Source of the DNA: Saprospiraceae bacterium
Lineage (GTDB): Bacteria; Bacteroidota; Bacteroidia; Chitinophagales; Saprospiraceae
Reading direction: 5' to 3'
Length of the DNA: 64,000 bases
Assembly (NCBI GenBank): GCA_028279185.1
Contig: JANQSS010000112.1
Span: 124,001 to 188,000 of the forward strand
Below the pieces are notes generated by a model. It searched no databases and was not told where the DNA came from. It saw only the letters and a list, made by a program, of their open reading frames with translations. Below are positions 45,586 to 54,343 of this stretch, piece after piece. Position 1 is the first letter of the stretch; every line of letters begins with the position of its first letter. A program made the translations under genes and the position numbers.

Positions 45586-46995
45586 ATGAAAAAAATAATT
45601 TATACCCGTTTATTATTACTTCTCTTTGCTTCAATGACATATGCATTTTTAAATGCTCAGTGTCCAATCCCATGTGACACTTATCTTTCTCCTATTCTTT
45701 ATTGGCAGGAAGACGAGTGCACCTATAATTTTGCTGTTGAATCATCGGTAGACTGTGGAGAAACTACCGTAGAGCTTATTTGGAACTTTGGAGATGGAAA
45801 TATCTCTTCTCCTGATGCAGGTTTTGTGGTACAACATTCCTATTCTGAAGACGATGTATACAATGTCAGTATCATAGTTACCTACACCAATATTAATTAT
45901 CCAGGTTGCTCGGTTACTTTAACAAGAAATATAACTGTGGCGGTGAACGGCTGTAATACTTGTGGCTGCAATCTGCAATTAGGTGAAATAGCTCTTACTG
46001 AAGTAAATAATTGCACGTATGAATTTAGCGCCGATTATGATTACTCTTGTGGTATTTATGATGGAGATCCGGAATATTTATGGGACTTTGGAGACGGAAA
46101 TACTTCTACTGATATCCATGCGGCGCACACGTATGATTGTGATGGCGTCTACAATGTGAAGCTAATCGCACAGATTATTGATCCAAATAATCTCACCTGT
46201 TTCAGTAAAGCAACAAAATCTGTGGAAGTTGAGGTTTCAGATTGTGACTCTTGTACAGTCTGTGATTGTGAAATTCGAACACAGGGTATAGTTGCTTTGC
46301 AGGACGATAATTGCACGTATAGTTTTTTCGCACCTATCAATTATTCCTGTGGTACCGCAACCGGAGCTTCGGGCTTTGATTGGGACTTTGGAGATGGAAA
46401 TACTTCTACTACATTTTCTCCAATTCATACTTATGAAGAAGATGGTGTATATCAGGTAAGCGTAAAAGTTTCAATTGTAGATCCTGACAATCCAAACTGT
46501 ATGGCTTGTGCCAATGCCACTAAATGGGTCGTTGTGGAAGGCTGTGATCTTATCAATGATATGGAAAGTTCAACGGAGCATGTATTTTCTGAGCCAGGGG
46601 TCCGCCAAAATGGATCTTATAGTATAGTGAGATACTTTAACGATTCCGACTCAACCGAAAAGCCTTCATACTTTGCTCGTGCCAAAGATGGATCAGGATC
46701 TTTCTTCTCAAGAAAAAGTCATGAAGACACTGGATTGGATGAAGAACAGTTTCTTTCAGCAATTTATCCAAACCCCGCAAGTGATGAAGTGACCGTTTTG
46801 ATAAAGGGAAAAGATCAGGACAATTTACTTTTACAAATAGTCGATATCCAAGGTAGGAAGCATGTCGATAGAATAGTGGAAGGTGGAAGCCAGATAAAGT
46901 TGGATATAAGTGCACTAGAAGAAGGGGTCTATCATATCATACTGAGTAGTGAAAAGAAGATGTTGGGCAGTTCCATGTTTTTAAAGCAAGATTGA
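45586..46995 (+). CDS. T9SS-secreted protein with three PKD domains
   Basis: 469 residues with a Sec signal peptide (LLLLLFASMTYAFLNAQ). Three Cys-bounded PKD modules follow at ~25-125, 130-220 and 225-325, each with the core motif W-[ND]-F-G-D-G-N and an H-[ST]-Y strand (WNFGDGNISS/HSYSEDDVY, WDFGDGNTST/HTYDCDGVY, WDFGDGNTST/HTYEEDGVY). Modules 2 and 3 repeat DNA nearly word for word, so they arose by recent duplication. A Ser-rich linker and a T9SS type A sorting domain (~385-469: AIYPNPASDEVTVLI ... LEEGVYHIILSSEKK) end the protein. A surface role in binding or cohesion is inferred. It precedes cassette B. Confidence 0.88.
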   Translation: MKKIIYTRLLLLLFASMTYAFLNAQCPIPCDTYLSPILYWQEDECTYNFAVESSVDCGETTVELIWNFGDGNISSPDAGFVVQHSYSEDDVYNVSIIVTYTNINYPGCSVTLTRNITVAVNGCNTCGCNLQLGEIALTEVNNCTYEFSADYDYSCGIYDGDPEYLWDFGDGNTSTDIHAAHTYDCDGVYNVKLIAQIIDPNNLTCFSKATKSVEVEVSDCDSCTVCDCEIRTQGIVALQDDNCTYSFFAPINYSCGTATGASGFDWDFGDGNTSTTFSPIHTYEEDGVYQVSVKVSIVDPDNPNCMACANATKWVVVEGCDLINDMESSTEHVFSEPGVRQNGSYSIVRYFNDSDSTEKPSYFARAKDGSGSFFSRKSHEDTGLDEEQFLSAIYPNPASDEVTVLIKGKDQDNLLLQIVDIQGRKHVDRIVEGGSQIKLDISALEEGVYHIILSSEKKMLGSSMFLKQD

Positions 46996-47018
46996 TCTGA
47001 GAAAATCCACTTTAGTTG

Positions 47019-47053
47019 AAGTAGTAGACTCATTTTAAGTCTACTACTTTTTT
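47019..47053 (+). terminator. Rho-independent terminator
   Basis: A 12-bp perfect stem (47019-47030 with 47038-47049), a 7-nt loop and a T-run lie 24 bases after the PKD gene stop. Confidence 0.92.
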
Positions 47054-47263
47054 ATTCTAATTTTACCCCCGAATGACATAATAATAAGGCTGGCCAATAG
47101 GGACACATTACCAATACAGTTTTCTAAAATCAGAGACAATGCCTTTTTTGTTCGGAAACATTTGAACTTTAATATCAATTGCCTTATTTTTTTATTAGTT
47201 TCTAATTCAAAAACTTCCAATGCCTTCCACGATTAAATCTATCAAGCTTATCTTTTGAAAACC

Positions 47264-50200
47264 ATGACCTACAGGAATTTCCTTCTTTTTTTGAGTATCA
47301 TTAGCAGTTTTGTTCTTCATTCACAAGAAATTAAAAAAGCTGGTTTAGACAGTGCCAATGCCTTATTCTATTCCGGACAATATGACCAGGCTGTGGATTT
47401 AGGAAGAGAGTATTTAAGCGAGTTATCAGGGAATGAAGATTCGATCTTACTCGAAAAAGCAAAAACATATAACCTGTTTGCCTCTATTTTTTATCATAAA
47501 AGTATCAATGATTCTGCCCACTATTATGTCCTGAAAAGCATGGAACTTCTGAATGCTTCACATCAAGAAGACATCGAAATGGCCCATTCTTACCTGATAC
47601 GCAGTATGGTAGAGCAGAGGGAAGGACAACCCAAGGAGGCACTTAAGCATATTCAGGAAGCCATACGGATTGTCAAGCTTCAAGATGAGGAAAAACAAAA
47701 GGAAGAATTGACAGAGCCTTATCATGTAATGGCCATTATTTACGATAATTTAGGGCAACATGACTCGGCTGTTTATCATTTAGAGAATGCGATTAAATTA
47801 AGCAAAACGCTTTCTTCCGTGGATCATTCCGAGCTCGGCAATATGTACAATACTTTGGGCACTTTTTATTATCGGAAAAAGCAACTTAAGAAAGTGACTG
47901 AGTGCTTTGATCTGGCTTTAAAAGAGTATTTGAAGGTTTTGCCCAGTGATCATATCAATATAGGAATACTATATGGCAACCTGGCCACCTTATATTTAGA
48001 ATTGTCAGAGTTTGATCGGGCATTGGACCATAATGAGCGGGCGATAGAAATTACCTCGTCGAACTATGGAGAGGATAATCTAACCATGATTACTCTTCTC
48101 AATAACCGTGGACGCTTATATAGTAGACTAGGTGATAACAACCAGGCCATTAGCTATCACCAAAAAACTTTAGACATCCTTGAGCGATCCTTCGAAACAC
48201 ATTATTTTACTCCTTATGTCCATCTGGCCGTCGCTGAGGCTTACTTAAAAGAAAATCAATTCACTCAGGCGAAGAAGAACTACTTAAAGGCCCTTAAGCG
48301 ACAGACTGCTCTGAGTGGAAAGATTCACGATAATGTAGTAGAATCTTATTGGGGATTGGGCAGAATGCATTTTCAAAAAAAAGAATACCAGGAGGCGCTC
48401 TCGACGTACCAAGATGCCATGGAAATATTAGATGAACTTTGGGACAAAGACTCTCCTCGATTTTCCCACCCTCATGTACTTTTAGCCGGTGTTTATATAA
48501 AACTAAATAAATTGGAAGATGCGAGAAAACACCTTCACAAGGCCAGACAATTCGCCAATTACAGTACCTATGGAGATTTTAGAAGGATACCTTTATTTCA
48601 ACAAATTCCGGGACTCTTACAGCGGGAAATAGAGTTCTTTGATCATTCCTTTAAGCAGACTCAAGACCAAGTCTATCAAGATTCTTTAAACCTGCTCTAT
48701 CGTGAGGCTTTCGATTTCTTTGATTTTCTCTTGTATGAACAAGCGGAGAAAACGAATCGACAACACTCCATTGTTGGTGCTTTAAGGTTTTACGAAGCTT
48801 ATATTTCCGAATTTTTGCTCCCCGAGAAAAGATATGAGGAAATTTTCGAATTGATACAGAAATCGAAAGGCTCCCTGTTGGCGAATAAAATTAATACACA
48901 AAATATAACAGCTTTCCATGATGTGCCCGCGGAGTTGTTGAGTTACGAGGAAAAATTAGACCTGGAGCTCTCTGCTGCGATGCGTTTACTTTACGAGCAG
49001 GAAGGACTAGTCAAAGACTCTATCGAGTTATTGGAAAAAAGTGTTTATCAATTAAAGGAGCAAAAACGACATTTAATTGACTCTATCCGAACAAATTTTT
49101 CTCAATACTATTACTTGAAATACGATAAACCAACGGTATCCATTGCTGAAATTCGGTCTCATTTGAAGGCAAAGGACGCCTACTTAGAGTACTTCGTTGG
49201 TGACAGTTCGATTTTTATCCTGGTTATTGATAATGACGGTTGTGTTGTAAAACAAATTGACAAAACTTTTCCTTTGAAAAGTTGGGTTTCCAAGCTAAGG
49301 AATAGTATCTATTCTTTTTGGTTGTCCAATGATCAAAGGGATAGCATCTACGAAAGTAATTTAGAAGTCTTTAAAGAATTTTCTCATTCGTTGTATCAAA
49401 AGCTGGTCGAACCTGTTGACTCGTTTCTTCCAGAAAGGTTGATTGTAGTTTCGGATGGCATAGTGGGCTACCTACCGTTCGAGATACTCCTAAAGAATAG
49501 TGCAGCTCAGGTCGAGGATTTTCATGACTTGAACTTCCTATTAAGAGAGTATATCATTAGTTACGGTTATTCTGCCAGTTCTTGGTTGCGTGCAAATGAC
49601 AGAGAAAATAAAAAGAATTCCTCAGGTTTGATTGCTTTTGCGCCTTCGTTTTTGGGTGATTCTACGGCAGAAAGAGATATTAAAAGTTTGCGACAGGGAT
49701 TGGGTCAACTAGCCCATAACCATGATGAGGCCAGTTACGTAGCTGATTTGTTTCGGGGTACATTATTCGAGGGAAGTCTGGCTACTAAATCTTCCTTTAT
49801 CAATGAAATGGGAAACTACTCCATTGTACACCTCTCTACCCATGGAAAGGCAGATGATCACTTAGGTGAATACTCATACATTGCCTTTTACCATGACGAC
49901 TCCAAACCCCAGGATTTTAAACTACATGTCAATGAAATTTATAACCTGGATATCAATGCGGATTTGTTTGTTTTAAGCGCTTGTGAAACCGGTCTTGGTG
50001 AATTGAAAAGAGGAGAGGGAGTCATCAGTCTTAATCACGGTTTGTCCTATGCTGGTGCAAGAAGTACTTTGACGAGCTTGTGGAGCGTCAATGATGCTCA
50101 AGCTGCGGATTTAATAAAAGCATTTTATGAAAATTTAAATGAGGGAATGCGCAAGGACGAGGCACTGAGGGAAGCAAAGCTTGAATTGATCAGTGCGGGA

Positions 50201-50344
50201 GCAGTGGACCCATTCTTTTGGGCCCCATTTATTATAAGCGGTAATATGGCCCCTTTAGATCAGAGCAGTACTTCACCCTTAATCTTTATCATGGTAGGCC
50301 TACTTGTTTTGTTTTTAATTGTTTGGCAGGTTAAAAGGGCCTAA
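47264..50344 (+). CDS. Exported, membrane-anchored TPR-CHAT protease-like protein (cassette B)
   Basis: The ATG at 47264 is preferred over a TTG three codons earlier (1026 residues). The signal peptide (NFLLFLSIISSFVLHSQ) is followed by ~10 TPRs in residues ~25-440 (YYVLKSMELLNASHQ, HLENAIKLSKTLSS, HNERAIEITSSNYGEDNL), a helical linker with coiled coil (~555-620), and a CHAT domain (~640-1000). The dyad is complete: His860 in VHLSTHGKADD and Cys907 in LSACETGLGELKRGEG, the textbook CHAT motifs. A C-terminal helix (LIFIMVGLLVLFLIVWQV) and KRA should anchor it with the enzyme outside the cytoplasm. It converges, with a 14-base gap, on a TPR membrane protein and an ECF sigma factor, exactly as in cassette A. 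Confidence 0.93.
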   Translation: MTYRNFLLFLSIISSFVLHSQEIKKAGLDSANALFYSGQYDQAVDLGREYLSELSGNEDSILLEKAKTYNLFASIFYHKSINDSAHYYVLKSMELLNASHQEDIEMAHSYLIRSMVEQREGQPKEALKHIQEAIRIVKLQDEEKQKEELTEPYHVMAIIYDNLGQHDSAVYHLENAIKLSKTLSSVDHSELGNMYNTLGTFYYRKKQLKKVTECFDLALKEYLKVLPSDHINIGILYGNLATLYLELSEFDRALDHNERAIEITSSNYGEDNLTMITLLNNRGRLYSRLGDNNQAISYHQKTLDILERSFETHYFTPYVHLAVAEAYLKENQFTQAKKNYLKALKRQTALSGKIHDNVVESYWGLGRMHFQKKEYQEALSTYQDAMEILDELWDKDSPRFSHPHVLLAGVYIKLNKLEDARKHLHKARQFANYSTYGDFRRIPLFQQIPGLLQREIEFFDHSFKQTQDQVYQDSLNLLYREAFDFFDFLLYEQAEKTNRQHSIVGALRFYEAYISEFLLPEKRYEEIFELIQKSKGSLLANKINTQNITAFHDVPAELLSYEEKLDLELSAAMRLLYEQEGLVKDSIELLEKSVYQLKEQKRHLIDSIRTNFSQYYYLKYDKPTVSIAEIRSHLKAKDAYLEYFVGDSSIFILVIDNDGCVVKQIDKTFPLKSWVSKLRNSIYSFWLSNDQRDSIYESNLEVFKEFSHSLYQKLVEPVDSFLPERLIVVSDGIVGYLPFEILLKNSAAQVEDFHDLNFLLREYIISYGYSASSWLRANDRENKKNSSGLIAFAPSFLGDSTAERDIKSLRQGLGQLAHNHDEASYVADLFRGTLFEGSLATKSSFINEMGNYSIVHLSTHGKADDHLGEYSYIAFYHDDSKPQDFKLHVNEIYNLDINADLFVLSACETGLGELKRGEGVISLNHGLSYAGARSTLTSLWSVNDAQAADLIKAFYENLNEGMRKDEALREAKLELISAGAVDPFFWAPFIISGNMAPLDQSSTSPLIFIMVGLLVLFLIVWQVKRA

Positions 50345-50358
50345 TGTAGTCAAGAACT

Positions 50359-51012
50359 TCACTGATCGCTATTTAAACACTGAAGTAGTTGGTCCGCTTC
50401 TGTTTTTTTATAAGCACTGAAGTTTCCTTCTTCCAGACACTCTTTTCCCTTTTCTTTGTCCTCTAATTTCAGGTGATTTAGTGCCAAATACCATTTAATC
50501 TGTTCACGCATGAGGACTTTGTTTTCGCTCTCCAATTGTTCTAATAAGACCAGGGATTCTTCCAGTGCTCCTTCCTTTAACAAGGATAGCGCATAGTGAA
50601 ATCTTACCAGCCTTCCGGGAGAAGGTTCCTTGCTGATAAGCCGTTCAAACTGTATACTGGCTTCTTCAAAATTTTGGTTTTCGTAAGCTCGCATCGCAAG
50701 TTGGAAGTATTCGTTTTTTTGCGTTGAAGCGTCTATCGATCTTATGTTAATCATGGGGAAGGTCTTGTTTAGCTCCGACGCCAGTAACTCGTTGCAATCT
50801 TGTCCAATGCTTGAAGTACTGTTATTCATCACCAAGGAAACACCAACTACCAAGAAAATAGTAATAGAAGCGGCTATTAAGAGATACTTTCTTTGTCTCT
50901 CCCGCATCATTTTTAACTGGATATTACTCATCTCCTCTTTCAGAAGTGAATCTCCGTAAGTGTTAATTACTTTTCGAATATCGTGATCAGTATTATTTTC
51001 CTTATTTGCCAT
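50359..51012 (-). CDS. Single-pass membrane TPR protein, putative anti-sigma factor (cassette B)
   Basis: 217 residues: ~42 cytoplasmic residues (IRKVINTYGDSLLKEEMSNI), one membrane helix (~43-62, YLLIAASITIFLVVGVSLVM), then ~150 residues with TPR units (YFQLAMRAYENQNFEEASIQF, FHYALSLLKEGALEESLVLL, IKWYLALNHLKLEDKEKG). The plan and several motifs (AYxxxxFExA, the WYxxLxxLKL core) match the cassette A protein. The gene overlaps the end of the sigma gene by 11 bases, so translation is coupled. The anti-sigma role is inferred from coupling and topology; no zinc motif is present. Confidence 0.74.
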   Translation of the reverse strand: MANKENNTDHDIRKVINTYGDSLLKEEMSNIQLKMMRERQRKYLLIAASITIFLVVGVSLVMNNSTSSIGQDCNELLASELNKTFPMINIRSIDASTQKNEYFQLAMRAYENQNFEEASIQFERLISKEPSPGRLVRFHYALSLLKEGALEESLVLLEQLESENKVLMREQIKWYLALNHLKLEDKEKGKECLEEGNFSAYKKTEADQLLQCLNSDQ

Positions 51013-51604
51013 ATAGTTCTTTAAGGAGAGCTTTATATTTAGGCGAAGAATTAATTATTTTCCTAAGTCGTTCTTGACATTTGTACTTTTTATTTCGAGC
51101 AATTTGTTCGTTGGCATATCCCATTTCCTTTGCGATTTCCTTCATCGATTTTTGATGATAAATGGCGGACAACAGTACTTTTTTACAATCTTCCGCTAAT
51201 TTTTCCATCAATTCCTTTGCGAAGTTAACTTCATCTTGTCGTTCTGCGAAATCATGGACGACAAGATCTTTTTCCTTGGGTTGATTCTGATCATAAGATG
51301 TGAAGGTGATTTTTCGTTTTCTCCTCAAGAAGTCAATCCATTTGTTTTTGGCTATTGCATAGACATATGTACTTATACTCGAATGGTATTTGAATCTGTC
51401 TTCTACAATACTCTTGTACAGAACAATTATTGTTTCCTGATAAATATCTTCGAAATCTTCCGGACTTCCACCACCATCAATAATTAGTCTTTTGATGGTT
51501 TTACAGTTTTGTCGATAAATCAATTCCAAAGCTTTGGACCTTGATTGATCTCCTCCCTTTAGCATGGAAACCAGCTCCTCATTCGAATATCTCTTCCTAA
51601 ACAA
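51002..51604 (-). CDS. ECF-type RNA polymerase sigma factor (cassette B)
   Basis: 200 residues, starting at a TTG (51604); no in-frame ATG or GTG lies between it and the upstream stop. Region 2 (NEELVSMLKGGDQ ... DIYQETIIVLYKSIVED ... YVYAIAKNKWIDFLRRKRK) and region 4 (LAEDCKKVLLSAIYHQKSM, EIAKEMGYANEQIARNKKYKC) are complete. The YQ[DE][ST]II.LY..IVE block is shared with the cassette A sigma. It is translationally coupled to the membrane TPR gene by an 11-base overlap. A rare TTG start may keep its synthesis low. Confidence 0.87.
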   Translation of the reverse strand: MFRKRYSNEELVSMLKGGDQSRSKALELIYRQNCKTIKRLIIDGGGSPEDFEDIYQETIIVLYKSIVEDRFKYHSSISTYVYAIAKNKWIDFLRRKRKITFTSYDQNQPKEKDLVVHDFAERQDEVNFAKELMEKLAEDCKKVLLSAIYHQKSMKEIAKEMGYANEQIARNKKYKCQERLRKIINSSPKYKALLKELYGK

Positions 51605-52213
51605 TTTCTCTAACTTGTATGGGTAATGTGATTATTTCATATAATAGTTTACACAAAAAAAGAATAAAGTAAGAAAAAGACTGTGAAAGGAAAAATATAC
51701 AGTAAACTGGAGTTCTTAATAATCAAGTTTTCGTAGTGAAATTCCCAATTTTGGGCAATATTGAAGAGGATGTTTTGCCTAGAATCTATGGTTATCATCA
51801 TAAAGAGTAGCAGATTGAAAAATGAAAACTGATTTGTCAAAATCCTTCAGTCAGGCTTCCAAAGACCCCTTTAGCAAGAGGCAAGTGCAAGTGTGCAAGG
51901 GTGTTCGCACTGATCAGAGGTCTGGAGCCATTGGCTGAACATAGCAGTTGGTTAAAAAATCAAAAAGTAGTTCAACTTCTCCTCATATTCGTTTCATATC
52001 ACAATAATACATGTGTATGTATATAATTCCAGTAAAAGAAATTTTAGAATTATTTGAGAGACTATTGATTCCAGCCGACGCACCATTGAGAAATTCATTT
52101 CTTCCTGAATGTTTGCCTAATTTGTAATGGCCTCTCACGAAATCAACCACAACTGTTTGAATTAAGGAAGCATGAACTAACAGGTTGGAATAATATCCTA
52201 CATCTGTTCAAGC
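51605..52213. other. AT-rich intergenic region between cassette B and the third sigma locus
   Basis: About 610 bases with no credible gene; a 63-codon minus-strand ORF (51649-51840) is Phe/Leu-rich and looks accidental. Any promoter for the cassette B sigma would lie at its left end. No terminator or repeat was identified. Confidence 0.4.
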
Positions 52214-53731
52214 TCAATTGATCCTATAGCGCAGACCCATCTGCCCTCCAAACAACGTATATCGATCCTTCAGATCTTCATTGTCTCGCAGCATATTAGG
52301 ATAACTACGAACTGTCGGAGAAACAAATACTCCAATATTTCCGAATAGTTTTCTTTCAATATGCAGGGCAAATTGATAACCTATTCCTATTCTTTCGCGA
52401 TAAATAGTTTCTCCAACTTCTGCATCTATAACATTCAGATCTCGATCAAATATCTTTCCACTTTTTTGGCTGGAAACATTCACCAGTATTCCGGCTTTCG
52501 CACCTATCAGCCAGTTCTTCCACTTTTTTTCATATCCCAGACTAACAGGAATTTCAATCAAATCAATTTGATTGTATATTTCGTATCGCGTCGATGTGTC
52601 AATATACGTGGGAATATCACCAAAAACCTGTACGGTATCATCATTAAGATTAACTACCAAATATTTTACACCATTTGACCATGTTGTATCAAATTGCAAT
52701 TGGGCTGCGTCAAACCGTTCATTAATCTTCATTCGATCGGTGCCAGTAGATAAGGTGAGGCCATTTTTGTGGCGAAGAGAAAGGCCAATTCCATAATTGA
52801 AAGCTTCTAGGCCAGATTCGGAATTTCTTCGAATTTTAGCATATCCTTCAGACATTGGTGTACGAGCCGAAAGCTCACGATCGATTGCCGAAAGACCTCC
52901 GTGTACAGACAGTCCAATAGATATATTTTTATTCGGATTTTTTTCAGGGTGCGGAGCAGGCAAGGACGCAAAAAGTTTGCTGTTCGGGGTGCTAAGAAGC
53001 GTTTTGCTATGCGGTAGTTTATGAAGTTCCACGCGCATATTAGAATTTTCATGGGCAATAGGCTGGTTTCTATCTGCCGTCGTTTCACCAATGGTAGATT
53101 CGATAGGAATCGCATATATATCCTTCGTAAAATTTGATTTATTTGTCTTAGATTGATCAGTCAAATTTAATTCGGGCTTCCCTGCAGCCACAACTTCTTT
53201 ATCATTCCTTCTTTGGTTGTTTTCGACTTCTTTGATTCTTTCATGCGATACAGTTAATCTTTCTTGATTTCCTCTCCATTTAGCACCTGTTGAAACCGGA
53301 CTCAAATTGTCCATTGGATTACCTGTTAAATTATCATTTTTAATATGATCATTTCTCTCTGAAATTAATAGACTATTTATGTCGGGACTTTCATCCTCTT
53401 CGGAATGAAAAGTCTCCTTTGATTGTATATTATAATTATTGTTAGTACTGGACATCTCTGCTGAACCGGTTTCGATTTTTTGGTCTACAACCTGTCCGGT
53501 CAATGTTTTGAAAGTAGAGGCTTTTTCTTTTTGAAAGACATGCGTATTCCAAGCGAGAAAAGCGATGAAGACAGCGAGCGAGCCAGACATAGACAGTATC
53601 CATATCAGTAAACGTTTTTTGCGTCTCTTTTTATTCAATTCGTCGACCCGGGGCTCGATCGCCGACCATATTTCATTGGCATCAATCTCGGATGAATAAT
53701 GGGTAAGTTTAGAAGCGTCATTAGTCTTCAT
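52214..53731 (-). CDS. Trans-envelope putative anti-sigma factor with C-terminal outer-membrane barrel (Dma-like)
   Basis: 505 residues. The N-terminal ~40 residues look like a cytoplasmic anti-sigma segment (DANEIWSAIEPRVDELNKKR), followed by one membrane helix (~43-62, LIWILSMSGSLAVFIAFLAW), a low-complexity polar linker (~65-262) rich in Asn, Ser, Thr and Lys, and a PorT-type beta-barrel (~265-505: ISIGLSVHGGLSAI, YGIGLSLRHKNGLTLSTG, IPVSLGYEKKWKNWLIGAKAG, GGQMGLRYRIN). This matches the dual membrane-spanning anti-sigma (Dma) plan reported in Bacteroides, where one chain crosses both membranes. The start overlaps the sigma stop by four bases (ATGA), supporting a sigma/anti-sigma pair that reports on outer-membrane state. 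Confidence 0.78.
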   Translation of the reverse strand: MKTNDASKLTHYSSEIDANEIWSAIEPRVDELNKKRRKKRLLIWILSMSGSLAVFIAFLAWNTHVFQKEKASTFKTLTGQVVDQKIETGSAEMSSTNNNYNIQSKETFHSEEDESPDINSLLISERNDHIKNDNLTGNPMDNLSPVSTGAKWRGNQERLTVSHERIKEVENNQRRNDKEVVAAGKPELNLTDQSKTNKSNFTKDIYAIPIESTIGETTADRNQPIAHENSNMRVELHKLPHSKTLLSTPNSKLFASLPAPHPEKNPNKNISIGLSVHGGLSAIDRELSARTPMSEGYAKIRRNSESGLEAFNYGIGLSLRHKNGLTLSTGTDRMKINERFDAAQLQFDTTWSNGVKYLVVNLNDDTVQVFGDIPTYIDTSTRYEIYNQIDLIEIPVSLGYEKKWKNWLIGAKAGILVNVSSQKSGKIFDRDLNVIDAEVGETIYRERIGIGYQFALHIERKLFGNIGVFVSPTVRSYPNMLRDNEDLKDRYTLFGGQMGLRYRIN

Positions 53732-54279
53732 GCTGATCGATAATTTACTAGTTTTAAATGTTCCATCCTTTTAATCAAATGTGCGCGCGCTCTGCTCAAC
53801 TGCGAACGAGATGCGCTTTCAGATATTCCCAACATGTCCGCTACTTCTCGGTGACTATAGCCTTCTACAGCGTATAAGTTAAACACCGTTCTAAATCCCT
53901 CCGGTAGGGCTTGGATTAACGAAATAATATCTTCATTGTGCAATTTTTTAAATATTTCAGGTTCAATTGATTTTGAATGCTGTTCAAGTTCAACAACGGA
54001 TGAAAAAATGCGGTTGGAATTTAATTTTAGGTAATTCAATGCACAGCGGACCGTAACCGTACGCAACCAAGCCTCGAGGGAACCAGTAGGTTGGTATTTA
54101 TCTATTTTTTTAAATATTTGAATAAACGACTCTTGAAGGAGGTCTTTGGCCATCTGATCATCATGGGTAAAGCGGCGGCATACCGTCATAAGCATTCCGG
54201 AGTAGCGCTTGACAAGCGCAAACTGTGCTGTTTTATCACCGCGAATACATTGTTTTATCAGATGTTTTTCTTTCTTCAA
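53728..54279 (-). CDS. ECF RNA polymerase sigma factor
   Basis: 183 residues with a TTG start (54279); an in-frame stop lies three codons upstream and no ATG or GTG is available in between. Region 2 (LIKQCIRGDKTAQFALVKRY ... DQMAKDLLQESFIQIFKKID ... LEAWLRTVTVRCALNYLK) and region 4 (IQALPEGFRTVFNLYAVEG, SHREVADMLGISESASRSQL) are standard for Bacteroidota ECF factors and differ from the cassette A/B sub-family. It is coupled to the Dma-like gene by a 4-base ATGA overlap. A hairpin separates it from the upstream lipoprotein gene. Confidence 0.92.
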   Translation of the reverse strand: MKKEKHLIKQCIRGDKTAQFALVKRYSGMLMTVCRRFTHDDQMAKDLLQESFIQIFKKIDKYQPTGSLEAWLRTVTVRCALNYLKLNSNRIFSSVVELEQHSKSIEPEIFKKLHNEDIISLIQALPEGFRTVFNLYAVEGYSHREVADMLGISESASRSQLSRARAHLIKRMEHLKLVNYRSA

Positions 54280-54289
54280 TTTGAATTAG

Positions 54290-54334
54290 AATATTTACCG
54301 GGAATGCGAATTCACATTCCCGGTTCTAAATATT
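54290..54334 (-). terminator. Hairpin between the lipoprotein gene and the sigma gene
   Basis: A 10-bp GC-rich stem (54297-54306 with 54315-54324) is extended by outer AT pairs (54290-54297 with 54327-54334). It follows the minus-strand stop at 54344 and precedes the sigma start, so it probably ends the lipoprotein transcript. The T-run is weak. Confidence 0.65.
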
Positions 54335-54343
54335 TACAATCGC

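Noticed and set aside
51649..51840. Minus-strand 63-codon Phe/Leu-rich ORF, possible small membrane protein
   Set aside because: AT-rich sequence read on this strand easily gives Phe/Leu/Ile; no start context or neighbour supports it.
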